A stretch of DNA of 64,000 bases, from contig CAWBRW010000009.1 of the NCBI GenBank assembly GCA_963791235.1, forward strand, positions 124,001-188,000, read 5' to 3'. Both the position numbers and the translations under genes were made by a program. The notes below the pieces were generated by a model. That model saw only the letters and a program-made list of their open reading frames with translations, did no database searches and had not been told where the DNA came from. The DNA comes from JALORV01 sp963791235. GTDB taxonomy: Bacteria > Pseudomonadota > Gammaproteobacteria > Burkholderiales > Burkholderiaceae_F. Position 1 is the stretch's first letter; each line of letters begins with the position of its first letter. Shown piece by piece: positions 17,681 to 29,180 of this stretch.

Positions 17681-18160
17681 ATGAGCAGCCTTCAGAGCGA
17701 TTCAAGCGTCAAGGGTGAACTCGATCGCCTGACCGCGGAGTTCTTCGAGTCGGTGTCGTTCGAGTCAGGCAACACACCGAACTACGAGCACATCCACGAG
17801 CTCTTCCTGGAACAGGGTCTGCTGATTAAGAACGTCGGCCCGACTCCCGAGATCTCGACCGTGACGCAGTTCATCGTGCCGCGTCATCAGAGTGTGCTGG
17901 CGGGCGATCTGACGCGCTTCCACGAGGCAGAACTTGCCGAGGTCACGGAGATCTTCGGCAACGTGGCTCACCGTTTCAGCGCCTACACGAAGTCAGGAAC
18001 CCTGAAGGGCACTTCGTTCAGCGCCCGGGGAATGATCTCCACGCAGTTCATCCACACGCCGCAGGGCTGGAAAGTCAGTTGCATGGCCTGGGATGACGAG
18101 CGACCTGGCCTCGCGTTGCCTGCGAGCCTGGATCCGCTCGCGCCCGGGCCGCACGATTAG
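17681..18160 (+). CDS. NTF2/SnoaL-like protein of unknown function
   Basis: The 159-residue soluble protein has a helical start and then a beta-rich part (FIVPRHQSVLAGDLTRFHEAEL, GNVAHRFSAYTKSG, STQFIHTPQGWKVSCMAWDDERPG). This fits a cone-shaped NTF2-like fold with the final WKVSCMAWDDE strand typical of DUF4440-type proteins. No catalytic residues can be assigned. The ATG is preceded by GAGGTGACC. It stands alone between two unrelated genes. Confidence 0.7.
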   Translation: MSSLQSDSSVKGELDRLTAEFFESVSFESGNTPNYEHIHELFLEQGLLIKNVGPTPEISTVTQFIVPRHQSVLAGDLTRFHEAELAEVTEIFGNVAHRFSAYTKSGTLKGTSFSARGMISTQFIHTPQGWKVSCMAWDDERPGLALPASLDPLAPGPHD

Positions 18161-18289
18161 CACCGAATGTCGGCTCGGACGTCGGACGCGCCTGCCGCGA
18201 ACTGCGATCTCGGCCAGCGATGCGTAGGCGTCGTGCCATCGTCCGGAGCGCCACCTATGATTCGCTCTGATGCGCCCCCGGAGTCTTGG

Positions 18290-19270
18290 ATGAAAACCTT
18301 GTCGATCGGCAGGATTGGCCCAGCCCTGCTACTACTGGTTGCGCTCGCCGCTCCGGCGCTCGGGCAGACAGTGCGTTATTTCGAACTGCCGCCGCGCAGC
18401 GCACCGCACGACGTTGCGCCGGCTCCCGACGGCACGGTTTGGTACACGGCTCAGCGCACGGGTCATCTGGGCCGCCTTGATCCACGCACGGGCAAGGTCG
18501 AGGAGATCCCGCTCGGCCGCGGTTCAGCCCCGCACGGTGTGATCGTCGGTCCTGATGGAGCGGCATGGGTCACCGACAGCGGCCAGAACGCTGTCGTACG
18601 CGTCGACCCGGCCACCAGGGCGGTGAGAGTGTTCGCGCTGCCGCAAGGCACGCCGTACACAAACATGAACACGGCGGCGTTCGATGGCAACGGCGTGTTG
18701 TGGTGGACCGGCCAGTCCGGCTACTACGGCAGCGTGAACCCGAAGACCGGTGAAGTGCGCGTGATGGAGGCACCGCAAGGCCGCGGTCCGTACGGGATCA
18801 CTGCAACGCCGACGGGAGACATCTACTACGTCTCACTCGCCGGCAGCCATCTGGCGAAGATCGACACACGCACCGGCGCCGCCAGCATCATCGAGCCGCC
18901 GACCTCCCGCCAAGGCGCGCGCCGCGTGTGGAGCGACAGCAAGGGGCGGCTCTGGATCAGCGAGTGGCTGTCGGGCCAGGTGAGCCGGTACGACCCGGCG
19001 AGCAAGCAATGGAAGGCGTGGAAGCCATCGGAGCGCGCCCAGATGTACTCGGTCTACGTCGACGAGCGCGACAAGGTATGGCTGACGGAGTGGTCCACCA
19101 ACGCCATCCTGCGGTTTGATCCGGAGACCGAGAAGTTCGAACACTTTCCGAGTGACCGGCCAAACGCGCAGGTGCGCCAGATGCTGGGCAGGCCGGGTGA
19201 AGCCTGGGGCGCGGAGTCCGGCACCGATCGACTGGTGGTTATCTCGACCAACCCCGCCGCGCGCCAGTGA
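18290..19270 (+). CDS. Secreted Vgb/virginiamycin B lyase-like beta-propeller
   Basis: The 326-residue product has a signal peptide (IGPALLLLVALAAPALGQ) and then six or seven repeats of about 42 residues with the pattern (A/G)PHxVxxxPDGxxWxTxxxxxxLxRxDPxTG. This is the streptogramin-lyase (Vgb) blade. True Vgb enzymes open streptogramin B rings, but most members of this repeat family are unassigned secreted propellers. Whether the catalytic His of Vgb is present cannot be decided by eye. The ATG at 18290 starts the signal peptide. Confidence 0.8.
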   Translation: MKTLSIGRIGPALLLLVALAAPALGQTVRYFELPPRSAPHDVAPAPDGTVWYTAQRTGHLGRLDPRTGKVEEIPLGRGSAPHGVIVGPDGAAWVTDSGQNAVVRVDPATRAVRVFALPQGTPYTNMNTAAFDGNGVLWWTGQSGYYGSVNPKTGEVRVMEAPQGRGPYGITATPTGDIYYVSLAGSHLAKIDTRTGAASIIEPPTSRQGARRVWSDSKGRLWISEWLSGQVSRYDPASKQWKAWKPSERAQMYSVYVDERDKVWLTEWSTNAILRFDPETEKFEHFPSDRPNAQVRQMLGRPGEAWGAESGTDRLVVISTNPAARQ

Positions 19271-19765
19271 TCCGCGGGACCGCAAGCCGGCTTTCGCTCA
19301 GCTTCCTTGTCGGCAAAGCGCTCCTGGCCAACATCAGGGGCCCGGACGGAACGCTCTTGCGCGTCCTGGGATGCCGCGACGGTGACCGCGCTCGTTGACC
19401 GAGGGCGCCAGCGCATCCTGATTGTCTGGGCTCCATTGCGCAATCGCTGGAATTCACACGCCATTCGCGATTGCTTTCGCCTTTTCAACTGATCTGAACC
19501 CAGCGCAGTCGCCAGGTCACTCGGACATTCGGTCGAAGTGGTCATCCCCTTGCCCGCGTCTCTTCAGGCGCACGCGCAGGGAGGCACACCAGTTGCTTGC
19601 AGCCGCGAATGACAGTTCAACCGAATGTCTTGGGAGCAGCCGTCGAGCACAAGACAGTGGAGGGCATTTCTTCTTCTTTTACCCGTATCAAGGCAAGCAG
19701 CTTGTCAACTACTCTGGGTTCATCGCGTTTGCTTCATCGTCGGCCCACGGGGCAAGGAGGTCTTG
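19271..19765 (+). other. 495-base intergenic region upstream of prkA
   Basis: No convincing gene is seen here. The small frames in it lack family motifs and ribosome sites. The region should hold the promoter of the prkA-yeaH-spoVR operon; a sigma-54-like element is listed separately. AAGGAGG at 19754-19760 is the prkA ribosome site. Confidence 0.7.
19582..19597 (+). promoter_or_regulatory. Possible sigma-54 (-24/-12) promoter of prkA operon
   Basis: AGGCACACCAGTTGCT has GG at 19583-19584 and GC at 19595-19596 with exactly 10 bases between, matching the core of the TGGCAC-N5-TTGC(A/T) consensus except its first T. It lies about 170 bases before the prkA start. In E. coli, yeaGH is known to respond to nitrogen starvation through NtrC, which uses sigma-54. 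No enhancer site was identified. Confidence 0.45.
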
Positions 19766-21718
19766 ATGAACGCGCCCACCGAACTGTTTACCGCGTTCCG
19801 CGAATCCTTCGTCAGTGCACTGGACGAAGAGATGGGGGTGGAAGACTTCCTGCGCTACTGCAAGAGCGACCGCATGGCGTACGCGAGTGCGCACGAGTGC
19901 GTGCTCGAAGCGATCGGCAAGCCCAAGCTCGTCAACACCGCCGACGACGCGCGCCTGTCGCGCATTTTCCAGAACCGAGTGATTCAGACCTGGGATGCGT
20001 TCGCCGACTTCCACGGCATGGAAGAAACCTTAATGTCGCTGTACGCGTATTTCCTACATGCGGCACAGGGACTCGAAGAGCGCAAGCAGGTGCTGTATCT
20101 GCTCGGCCCGGTCGGTGGCGGCAAGTCGTCCCTTGCAGAGAAGATCAAGTCGTTGTGCGAGCAGTTTCCGATCTATACGCTGAAAGACTCGGTAACGGGT
20201 CGGCTGTCGCCGATGCTCGAGTCGCCGCTGGGGCTCTTCCCCCGCGACCGGTTCGGCGCAGAGATGGAAGACCGCTACGGCATTCCGCGTCGCGCGCTGA
20301 CCGGCATCGCCACGCCGTGGGCGCTGAAGCGCCTGAAGGAATACAAGGGAGACCTGTCGAAGTTCCAGGTCGTGCGCCTGATGCCATCGGTGCTCAACCA
20401 GATCGGTATCGTCAAGACCGAACCGGGCGACGAGAACACGCAGGACATCTCGTCACTGGTCGGCAAAGTTGATCTGCGGATGCTGGAGCAGTTCGCACAG
20501 GACGACCCCGACGCGTACAGCTACTCGGGCGCGCTGTGCCTGGGATCGGCACGCTGCGTCGAGTTCGTTGAGATGTTCAAGGCGCCGCTGAAGGTGCTGA
20601 ACCCGATCCTGACAGCGACGCAAGAAGGCAATTTCAAGGGCACGGAGGCGCTGCCGGCGCTGCCGTTCAACGGCTTCATCATGGCGCACTCGAACGAGGC
20701 CGAGTGGCTGAAGTTCCGCAACAACAAGGACAACGAGGCGTTCATCGACCGCGTGTACCTGGTCAAGGTGCCCTACTGCCTGCGCGTGGATGAAGAAGTG
20801 CGGATCTACGAAAAGATGCTAACGGCCTCGACGCTGTCGGAGTCGCCGTGCGCGCCGCAGACGCTGCGCACGCTGGCCGAGTTCTCCGTGCTCTCGCGGC
20901 TGGCAGTTCCGGAAAACTCATCCGTCTTCAGCAAACTCCGTTCATACAACGGCGAAACCCTCAAGGATGTCGATCCGCGCAGCAAGAGCGTGAAGGAGTA
21001 TCGCGACGACGCCGGCATGCAGGAGGGCTTTTCCGGGCTGTCGACACGTTGGGCGTTCAAGACGATCTCAGCCGCCTTCAATCGTGACCCGAGCGAGATC
21101 GCCGCTGACCCCGTCAATCTGCTGGTCGTGCTCGAGGATCGTCTGGCCAAGGAAGACATCCAGGAGGAATACAAGCGGCGGCTGCGCGGTCACATCAAGG
21201 AATGGATCGTGCCGCGCTTCGCCGAGTTCCTGGAAAAGGAACTGCAGATGTCGTACCTGGATGCGTACGGCGAGTACGGGCAGAACCTGTTCGACCGCTA
21301 CGTGACCTACGCGGACAAGTGGCTCCTCGACGAGGACTGGCGCGACCCGGACACCGGCATGCAGTACTCGCGCGACGCGTTGAACACCGAGCTGGAGAAG
21401 ATCGAGAAGCCGGCCGGCATCAGCAATCCGAAGGATTTCCGAAACGAGGTGGTGAATTTCGTGCTGCGGGCGCGCGCGCACGGCAAGAATCCGCACTGGA
21501 CCAGCTACGAGAAACTGCGCGTGGTGATCGAAAAGCGCATGTTCAGCAAGACCGAGGACATCCTGCCGATCATTTCGTTCGAGGCCAAGGGCTCGCAGGA
21601 GATGGAAGAGCGCCACAAGAGCTTCGTCAACCGGATGGCGGCACGCGGCTATACCGAGAAGCAGGTGCGGCGCCTGGTCGACTGGTACATGCACTTCAAG
21701 AAGTCGACGCAGTCGTGA
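19766..21718 (+). CDS. prkA: PrkA/YeaG serine protein kinase (AAA domain)
   Basis: The 650-residue protein matches the PrkA family over its length. It has an N-terminal AAA module with Walker A GPVGGGKSS (Lys120) and a C-terminal PrkA kinase-like domain (MEERHKSFVNRMAARGYTEKQVRRLVDWYMH). In E. coli YeaG supports survival in nitrogen starvation and stationary phase together with YeaH. The ATG at 19766 is chosen because AAGGAGG lies 6 bases upstream and the N-terminus fits the family; the longer frame starts inside intergenic DNA. Confidence 0.95.
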   Translation: MNAPTELFTAFRESFVSALDEEMGVEDFLRYCKSDRMAYASAHECVLEAIGKPKLVNTADDARLSRIFQNRVIQTWDAFADFHGMEETLMSLYAYFLHAAQGLEERKQVLYLLGPVGGGKSSLAEKIKSLCEQFPIYTLKDSVTGRLSPMLESPLGLFPRDRFGAEMEDRYGIPRRALTGIATPWALKRLKEYKGDLSKFQVVRLMPSVLNQIGIVKTEPGDENTQDISSLVGKVDLRMLEQFAQDDPDAYSYSGALCLGSARCVEFVEMFKAPLKVLNPILTATQEGNFKGTEALPALPFNGFIMAHSNEAEWLKFRNNKDNEAFIDRVYLVKVPYCLRVDEEVRIYEKMLTASTLSESPCAPQTLRTLAEFSVLSRLAVPENSSVFSKLRSYNGETLKDVDPRSKSVKEYRDDAGMQEGFSGLSTRWAFKTISAAFNRDPSEIAADPVNLLVVLEDRLAKEDIQEEYKRRLRGHIKEWIVPRFAEFLEKELQMSYLDAYGEYGQNLFDRYVTYADKWLLDEDWRDPDTGMQYSRDALNTELEKIEKPAGISNPKDFRNEVVNFVLRARAHGKNPHWTSYEKLRVVIEKRMFSKTEDILPIISFEAKGSQEMEERHKSFVNRMAARGYTEKQVRRLVDWYMHFKKSTQS

Positions 21719-21742
21719 CGACGTAGCCGCTGCGAGGGCTCC

Positions 21743-23047
21743 GTGTCCGATTCGTCCGCCTCCAGCCGTTTCATGCGCGTCGTCGATCGGCGCGGCGATC
21801 CGCCGGGGCGCAGTGCGGTCAATCGCGAGCGCTTCATCCGCCGCTTCAAGGACGAGATCAAGCGTGCGGTCGATGACGAGATCGGCAAGCGCGGCATCGC
21901 CGACGTCGGCAAGGGCAGCAGGATTTCGATCCCTGGCCGTGGGCTGAAAGAGCCGCATCTGCAGCACGACCACAAGACTGGCAGCCGTGACTTCGTGCTG
22001 CCCGGCAATCACGAGTACATCCCGGGCGACACGATCGATCGACCCGGCGGCGGAGAAGGTGGTGGTGACGGCAATGAGCCGGGCCAGGGCGAGAGCCGCG
22101 ACAACTTCGCTTTCGTGCTCTCCCGCGACGAGCTGCTGCAACTGTTCTTCGACGACCTGGAACTGCCGAACCTGGAACGCACCCGGATTGGCGATGTGAC
22201 CTACATCCACACGCGCCGCGCTGGATATTCCAGGGACGGCGTGCTGGCCAATCTTTCACCGGCGCTGACGATGCGCATGTCGATCGCGCGCCGCATCGCG
22301 CTGCGCGGCGGCATCGCCCGACAACTCGACGAGCTGGAGCGGGAGATCGAGGAACTTGCTCCGTTCGAGGTCGAGCGGCGCACCGAACTCGAGGAAGAAA
22401 TTGCGCAGCTGCGCGCGCGCCGCGAGCAGCTGCCATTCCTGGAAGAGATCGATCGGCGCTTCCGCGCGCGCCAACCCGTTGCGGCCCCTGCGACGCGCGC
22501 GGTGATGCTGTGCCTGATGGATGTCTCGGGCTCGATGGACGAGCGCAAGAAGGATCTCGCCAAGCGCTTCTTCGCGTTGCTGTATCTGTTTCTCGAACGC
22601 AAGTACAGCGCGGTCGAGGTCGTCTTCATCCGTCACACCGAGACCGCGCAGGAGGTCGACGAAAAGATGTTCTTCCATGATCCGCAGTCCGGCGGCACGC
22701 TGGTGATGCCGGCCTTGCAACTGACGCAGAAAGTGATCGACACGCGCTTCGCCGGCCCGGACTGGAACATCTACATCGCGCAGGCCTCGGACGGCGATTG
22801 CGGTGAAGAAGATGCGCAGCGCTGCGCCGGCTATCTGCAGACCGAGCTTCTGCCGCGGGTGCGCTACTTCGCTTACATCGACATTCCATCAAGCAATCCT
22901 GGTGGGTGGTTCAGCCGGCCGTCGGACCTGTGGCAGTGCTATGAGTCGGTCGCCGACTCCGGATTCGCGATGCGCAAGGTGCATGACCGGCGCGATATAT
23001 GGCCCGTATTCCGCGAACTGTTCGCGCGCAAGGAAGCAACGGCATGA
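21743..23047 (+). CDS. yeaH: YeaH/YhbH family protein (DUF444, VWA-like)
   Basis: This is a 434-residue DUF444 protein. Its N-terminal half has the GDTIDRPGGGEGGG glycine-rich stretch and FVLSRDELLQLFFDDLELPNL. The second half is a von Willebrand A-like domain with a metal site DVSGSMDERK (Asp260-Ser264). Members are always found with PrkA and SpoVR. It begins with GTG 24 bases after prkA. Biochemical activity is unknown; a role as an adaptor for the PrkA kinase is inferred from linkage. Confidence 0.95.
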   Translation: MSDSSASSRFMRVVDRRGDPPGRSAVNRERFIRRFKDEIKRAVDDEIGKRGIADVGKGSRISIPGRGLKEPHLQHDHKTGSRDFVLPGNHEYIPGDTIDRPGGGEGGGDGNEPGQGESRDNFAFVLSRDELLQLFFDDLELPNLERTRIGDVTYIHTRRAGYSRDGVLANLSPALTMRMSIARRIALRGGIARQLDELEREIEELAPFEVERRTELEEEIAQLRARREQLPFLEEIDRRFRARQPVAAPATRAVMLCLMDVSGSMDERKKDLAKRFFALLYLFLERKYSAVEVVFIRHTETAQEVDEKMFFHDPQSGGTLVMPALQLTQKVIDTRFAGPDWNIYIAQASDGDCGEEDAQRCAGYLQTELLPRVRYFAYIDIPSSNPGGWFSRPSDLWQCYESVADSGFAMRKVHDRRDIWPVFRELFARKEATA

Positions 23048-23102
23048 GCACGCCGGTCTGCCCTGGACGGACAGCGCTGCCGCGTAGCGACGAGGCAGAT
23101 CG

Positions 23103-24716
23103 ATGAATCCCTGGGATCTGGCCGACGTTACCGCGCCCGCGCGACTGCGTGATGGAGCCGCTCCGGAGCGGCCCTGGCCGAGGCTGGTGTCGCGGCCCGC
23201 GGTGCCGATGCCGGTGCCGGGAACCAGGCGCACGGCCGAGCCGATCGCCGTCGGCTCGGAATGGACCGTGCCGCTGCTCGAGCGCTTCGATGTCGCACTC
23301 GCCGCGCATGCCGGGCGCCTGCAACTCGATACCTATCCGATCCAGTACGAGGTGATTACCGCGGCACAGATGATCGACCTGTGTTCAACGGTCGGCATGC
23401 CGGTGCATTACCCGTACTGGAGCTTCGGCAAGCAGTTGCTCGGCCAGGAGCACACGTACAAGAAGGGAATGAGCGGGCTGGCGTATGAGATCGTCATCAA
23501 CACGAGTCCGTCGCTGGTCTACCTGATGGAAACCAACACCCTGCCGCTGCAGGTGCTGGTGATGGCTCATGCCGCCTACGGTCACAACGCCTTCTTCAAG
23601 GGCAACTATCTGTTCCGCCAGTTCACGCAGGCCGATGGCATCCTGGATTACCTGACATTTGCGCGCAATTTCATCCTTGACTGCGAGCAGCGACATGGCT
23701 GGCGCGAAGTCGAGCGCATCCTCGATTGCTGTCACGCACTGGCGCCCTACGGGGTGGATCGCTACAAGAAGCCGACACGGCTGTCGGCGAGCCGTGAGCG
23801 CGAGCGCCTGGCGGAGCGGTTGCGCTTCGCACAGCATCACTACAACCCCGACGTTGCCTATCTGTATGAAAACGCCGAGGTCAAGCCAGAGGCCGCAGCG
23901 GAATCGTTCGATCCGCAGGAGAACCTGCTCTATTTCATCGAGAAGCTCGCGCCGAAGCTCGCGCCCTGGCAGCGTGAGCTCGTGCGCATCGTGCGCAAGA
24001 TCTCGCAGTACTTCTACCCGCAACGGCTGACCAAGGTCGCCAACGAGGGCGCCGCCACGTTCTGGCACTACACGCTACTGCACGAGTTGTATGACCATGG
24101 CCAGGTCGATGACGGCTTCATGCTGGAGTGGCTGTCGAATCACAGCGATGTCGTAACGCAGCCGTCGTTCGACACGGAAAACTATCGCGGCATCAACCCC
24201 TACGCGCTGGGATTCTCGATCTATCGCGACATCCGTCGCATCTGCGAGCACCCCACCCCCGAGGATCGCGAATGGTTCCCGCGCCTGGCGTCGACCGATT
24301 GGGTCGAGGCGGTGCACTTTGCAATGGCCAACTTCAAGGACGAAAGCCTGATCGAGCAGTACCTGTCACCCAAGGTGATGCGCGACCTGCGGCTGTTCGC
24401 GATCACCGATGACGAAAGCGACCGCAGCAAGTACAGCGTGCGTGCCATCCACAACGAGCACGGGTACGCGCGTGTGCGTCAGATGCTGGCCGCGCAATAT
24501 CGTCCCGAGGTCCACACGCCGTCACTGGCGGTCACGCGCTTTTCGGCAGACGGGGACCGTGCGTTGTTGCTGCAGCATCGTGTCGAGCGGGGACGGCTGC
24601 TCGACGCCGAAACTGCGACCGAAGTCCTCGGCTACATCAAGGAACTGTGGCAGTTCGACGTCGTCCTGGAGGAAGTCGACGACGGTGATAACCGGCTAAA
24701 GATTCATCGGACCTAG
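23103..24716 (+). CDS. ycgB: SpoVR family protein (YcgB)
   Basis: The 537-residue product carries SpoVR landmarks: YPYWSFGKQL...TYKKGMSGLAYEIVINTSPS, MAHAAYGHNAFFKGNYLF, FWHYTLLHELYDHGQV and NPYALGFSIYRDIRRICE. It completes the prkA-yeaH-spoVR trio, which acts in stress and starvation in enterobacteria and in spore cortex formation in Bacillus. The molecular function is unknown. It starts 55 bases after yeaH and probably belongs to the same transcript. Confidence 0.95.
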   Translation: MNPWDLADVTAPARLRDGAAPERPWPRLVSRPAVPMPVPGTRRTAEPIAVGSEWTVPLLERFDVALAAHAGRLQLDTYPIQYEVITAAQMIDLCSTVGMPVHYPYWSFGKQLLGQEHTYKKGMSGLAYEIVINTSPSLVYLMETNTLPLQVLVMAHAAYGHNAFFKGNYLFRQFTQADGILDYLTFARNFILDCEQRHGWREVERILDCCHALAPYGVDRYKKPTRLSASRERERLAERLRFAQHHYNPDVAYLYENAEVKPEAAAESFDPQENLLYFIEKLAPKLAPWQRELVRIVRKISQYFYPQRLTKVANEGAATFWHYTLLHELYDHGQVDDGFMLEWLSNHSDVVTQPSFDTENYRGINPYALGFSIYRDIRRICEHPTPEDREWFPRLASTDWVEAVHFAMANFKDESLIEQYLSPKVMRDLRLFAITDDESDRSKYSVRAIHNEHGYARVRQMLAAQYRPEVHTPSLAVTRFSADGDRALLLQHRVERGRLLDAETATEVLGYIKELWQFDVVLEEVDDGDNRLKIHRT

Positions 24717-24964
24717 TCCGACGCGGGAAGCGGTCTTCCTGGTACCTGGATTGATGCAGGTGCGATGACTCTTCCAGCGCGCCGTGACGACCCGGGCCAG
24801 CCGCCATCACCCTGATGCTGCCCGGCTCCCGGGGAGGCTACGCCAGCGCTCCCTGCTGACTGCGGCGGCGCGGCGAGCCCGCCGCCCGCCTTCATCCGTG
24901 CGAGACTATTCCTTGTCCCGACGCCTCGGCTGGTTTCGGGTCGCGTGGACGGGGAGAAACGACG
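24717..24964 (+). other. Promoter region of hut operon
   Basis: This 248-base gap between ycgB and hutU has no gene-like frame. It includes an imperfect operator-like inverted repeat ACCTG-N8-CAGGT (24744-24761) and GGGGAGAAA just before the hutU ATG. No HutC gene is in the window, so the regulator is unknown. Confidence 0.4.
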
Positions 24965-26682
<1,718 letters not shown>

Positions 26683-26686
<4 letters not shown>

Positions 26687-28233
26687 CGGCTTCCTTGATC
26701 ATCGAACCGGGCCGCCTGCAGTTCGCGGACCTGCGGCGCCTGTGGCAGGAGCCCCTGTCCGTGTCGCTGGTCGCCGCGGCCTGGACGGCGATCGATGCAT
26801 CCTCGCAGGCCGTTAGGCGCATCGTCGCGCGCGGCGATGCGGCCTACGGAATCAACACCGGCTTCGGCCTGCTCGCGAAGAAGCGCATTCCGGACGACGA
26901 GTTGCAGCAACTGCAGCGCAACCTGATCCTGTCGCACTCCGTCGGCACGGGTGAACTGCTGAGTGACGACGTGGTGCGACTCGCGCTGGTGACCAAGATC
27001 GCGAGCCTCGCGCGCGGGCATTCGGGGGTGCGTCGCGAGATTGTTGAAACGCTGATCGCGATTGTCAATGCCGGCATCGTTCCGTGCATTCCAGCCAAGG
27101 GCTCGGTCGGTGCGTCCGGCGACCTGGCGCCGCTGTCGCACCTGACGCTGGCGTTGCTGGGGGACGGCGACGTTCAGGTGAACGGCGAACGCCAGCCGGC
27201 ACGCACGGCATTGGCCGCGGCCGGCATCAAGCCGTTGGTGCTGGGGGCGAAGGAAGGACTGGCGCTGATCAACGGCACGCAGATCTCGACTGCACTGGCG
27301 CTGCATGGGCTGTTCATGGCCGAGCGTGTGTTCGAGGCCGCCGTCGTGGTCGGGGCGATGGCGATCGACGCCGCCAAGGGCAGTGACGCACCATTTGACC
27401 CGCGGCTGCACGAACTGCGCGGCCATGCCGGCCAGATCGCGACGGCGCGCGCGTATCGCGAACTGCTGCAGGGCAGTGCGATCCGCGCCTCGCACCTGGT
27501 GAACGACGATCGGGTGCAGGACCCTTACAGCCTGCGTTGTCAGCCGCAGGTGATGGGCGCATGCCGCGACCTGATCACGCAGGCCGCTCGGACCCTGCTG
27601 ACCGAGGCGAACGCCGTCACCGACAATCCGCTGGTGTTTGCGCGCAAGGGCGCTGCGGCGACCGACGAGGTGCTGTCTGGAGGCAACTTCCACGCCGAGC
27701 CGGTGGCGTTCGCGGCCGACACATTGGCGCTGGCGATCGCCGAAATTGGCGCCCTCTCAGAACGCCGCATTGCGCTGCTGATCGATGCGACGCTGTCGGG
27801 ACTTCCGCCGTTCCTGGTGCGCGACCCCGGCGTCAACTCGGGTTTCATGATCGCGCACGTCACCGCCGCAGCGCTGGCGTCGGAGAACAAGTCGCTCGCG
27901 CATCCCGCCAGTGTCGACAGCCTGCCGACTTCCGCCAACCAGGAGGATCACGTCAGCATGGCGACATTCGCAGCGCGTCGCCTGCACGAGATGGCGGTCA
28001 ATACGGCGACCATCGTTGGCATCGAACTGCTGGCGGCCGCCCAGGGCATCGATTTCCATCGTCCGCTGGCTACCTCACCACGGCTGGCGCAGGTTCATGG
28101 CACCCTGCGCGCTCGCGTGCCGTTCTACGAAGTCGACCGCATCCTCGCCCCCGACATTGCTGCCGCATCCGAACTGGTGTTCTCGGGCGCGCTCAGTGCC
28201 GGCTGTCGCGAACTGTTTACACCGGTCGCGTGA
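26683..28233 (+). CDS. hutH: Histidine ammonia-lyase
   Basis: The 516-residue protein carries the Ala144-Ser145-Gly146 triad in VGASGDLAPL that cyclises to the MIO cofactor, plus GINTGFG near residue 60 and QDPYSLRCQPQVMG in the C-terminal half. It deaminates L-histidine to urocanate, feeding hutU. The GTG start overlaps the hutU stop by 4 bases and the end overlaps hutG in the same way, so translation is coupled through the operon. Confidence 0.97.
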
Positions 28234-29180
28234 CGATGATCGATATGTCCGTCTGGCAAGGCCGCGTCGACGCTGCCGAGGGCGCACTTGGCCGGCGCTG
28301 GCATCAGGTGATGCAGCCGTGTGAGCCCGGCACGCCCCCGGCGACGACGGTGCTGATCGGGTTCGCGTGCGATGCCGGGGTGGCGCGCAATCATGGCCGC
28401 GTCGGCGCGGCCGAAGGACCGCTCGCGATCCGGCGTGGCCTGCGCAACATGCCGCTGCACGACTGCACGGTTCTTGCCGACGGCGGCGATGTCGTTTGTG
28501 CGGGCGATGCGCTGGAGGCGGCACAGCAGGATCTCGCCGATGTCATTGGCCGCGAACTCGCGGCCGGGCGCTTTCCGCTGGTGCTCGGCGGCGGCCATGA
28601 GATGGCCTGGGGATCCTTCACCGGACTTGCAACTCACCTTGCCGGAGGCAGGCAGGTGCCACGCATCGGGATCGTCAACTTCGATGCGCACTTCGACCTG
28701 CGCCGCGACACGCGACCCACGTCGGGCACGCCGTTCCTGCAGATGGCGCACGACTGCGACGCTCGCGGCTGGCCTTTCAACTACGCGTGCTTCGGCGTGA
28801 GCCGCTATGCGAATACGGAAGCCCTGTTTGCCCGTGCCCGTGAGCTGAGCGTGCTGTTTGAACTCGACGAGGCTGTGAGTGCCGCCACCGGTGTATCGGC
28901 TCTGTCCTCGTTCCTGGCGGACGTCGACCACGTCTACCTGACCGTTTGCCTCGATGTGCTGCCGGCGGCTGTGGCGCCCGGTGTCAGCTCGCCCGCGGCG
29001 CGCGGCGTCGGCCTCGAAGTACTCGAACCGCTGATCGACGCGGTGTGTGCCAGCGGCAAGGTGCGGCTCGCCGACATCGCCGAGATGAATCCGCGCTTTG
29101 ACATCGACGGTCGCACCGCCGCGGTAGCGGCTCGGCTCGCCGCGCGCATCGCCAACGGGGTTGCGCGTGCGCTGCGATAG
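28230..29180 (+). CDS. hutG: N-formimidoylglutamase (arginase fold)
   Basis: The 316-residue ureohydrolase has the manganese motifs GGGHEMAWGS, NFDAHFDLR and LTVCLDVLPAAVAPGVS, the last being the form seen in HutG. It hydrolyses formimidoylglutamate to glutamate and formamide, so histidine is degraded by the five-carbon, formamide-releasing route. The GTG at 28230 overlaps the hutH stop; an in-frame ATG six bases later (28236) is an alternative start. The 3-prime end overlaps hutI by 20 bases. Confidence 0.95.
   Translation: MTMIDMSVWQGRVDAAEGALGRRWHQVMQPCEPGTPPATTVLIGFACDAGVARNHGRVGAAEGPLAIRRGLRNMPLHDCTVLADGGDVVCAGDALEAAQQDLADVIGRELAAGRFPLVLGGGHEMAWGSFTGLATHLAGGRQVPRIGIVNFDAHFDLRRDTRPTSGTPFLQMAHDCDARGWPFNYACFGVSRYANTEALFARARELSVLFELDEAVSAATGVSALSSFLADVDHVYLTVCLDVLPAAVAPGVSSPAARGVGLEVLEPLIDAVCASGKVRLADIAEMNPRFDIDGRTAAVAARLAARIANGVARALR

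Noticed and set aside
21068..22210. 380-codon open frame on the minus strand
   Set aside because: It crosses the ends of prkA and yeaH, both conserved; no family motif.
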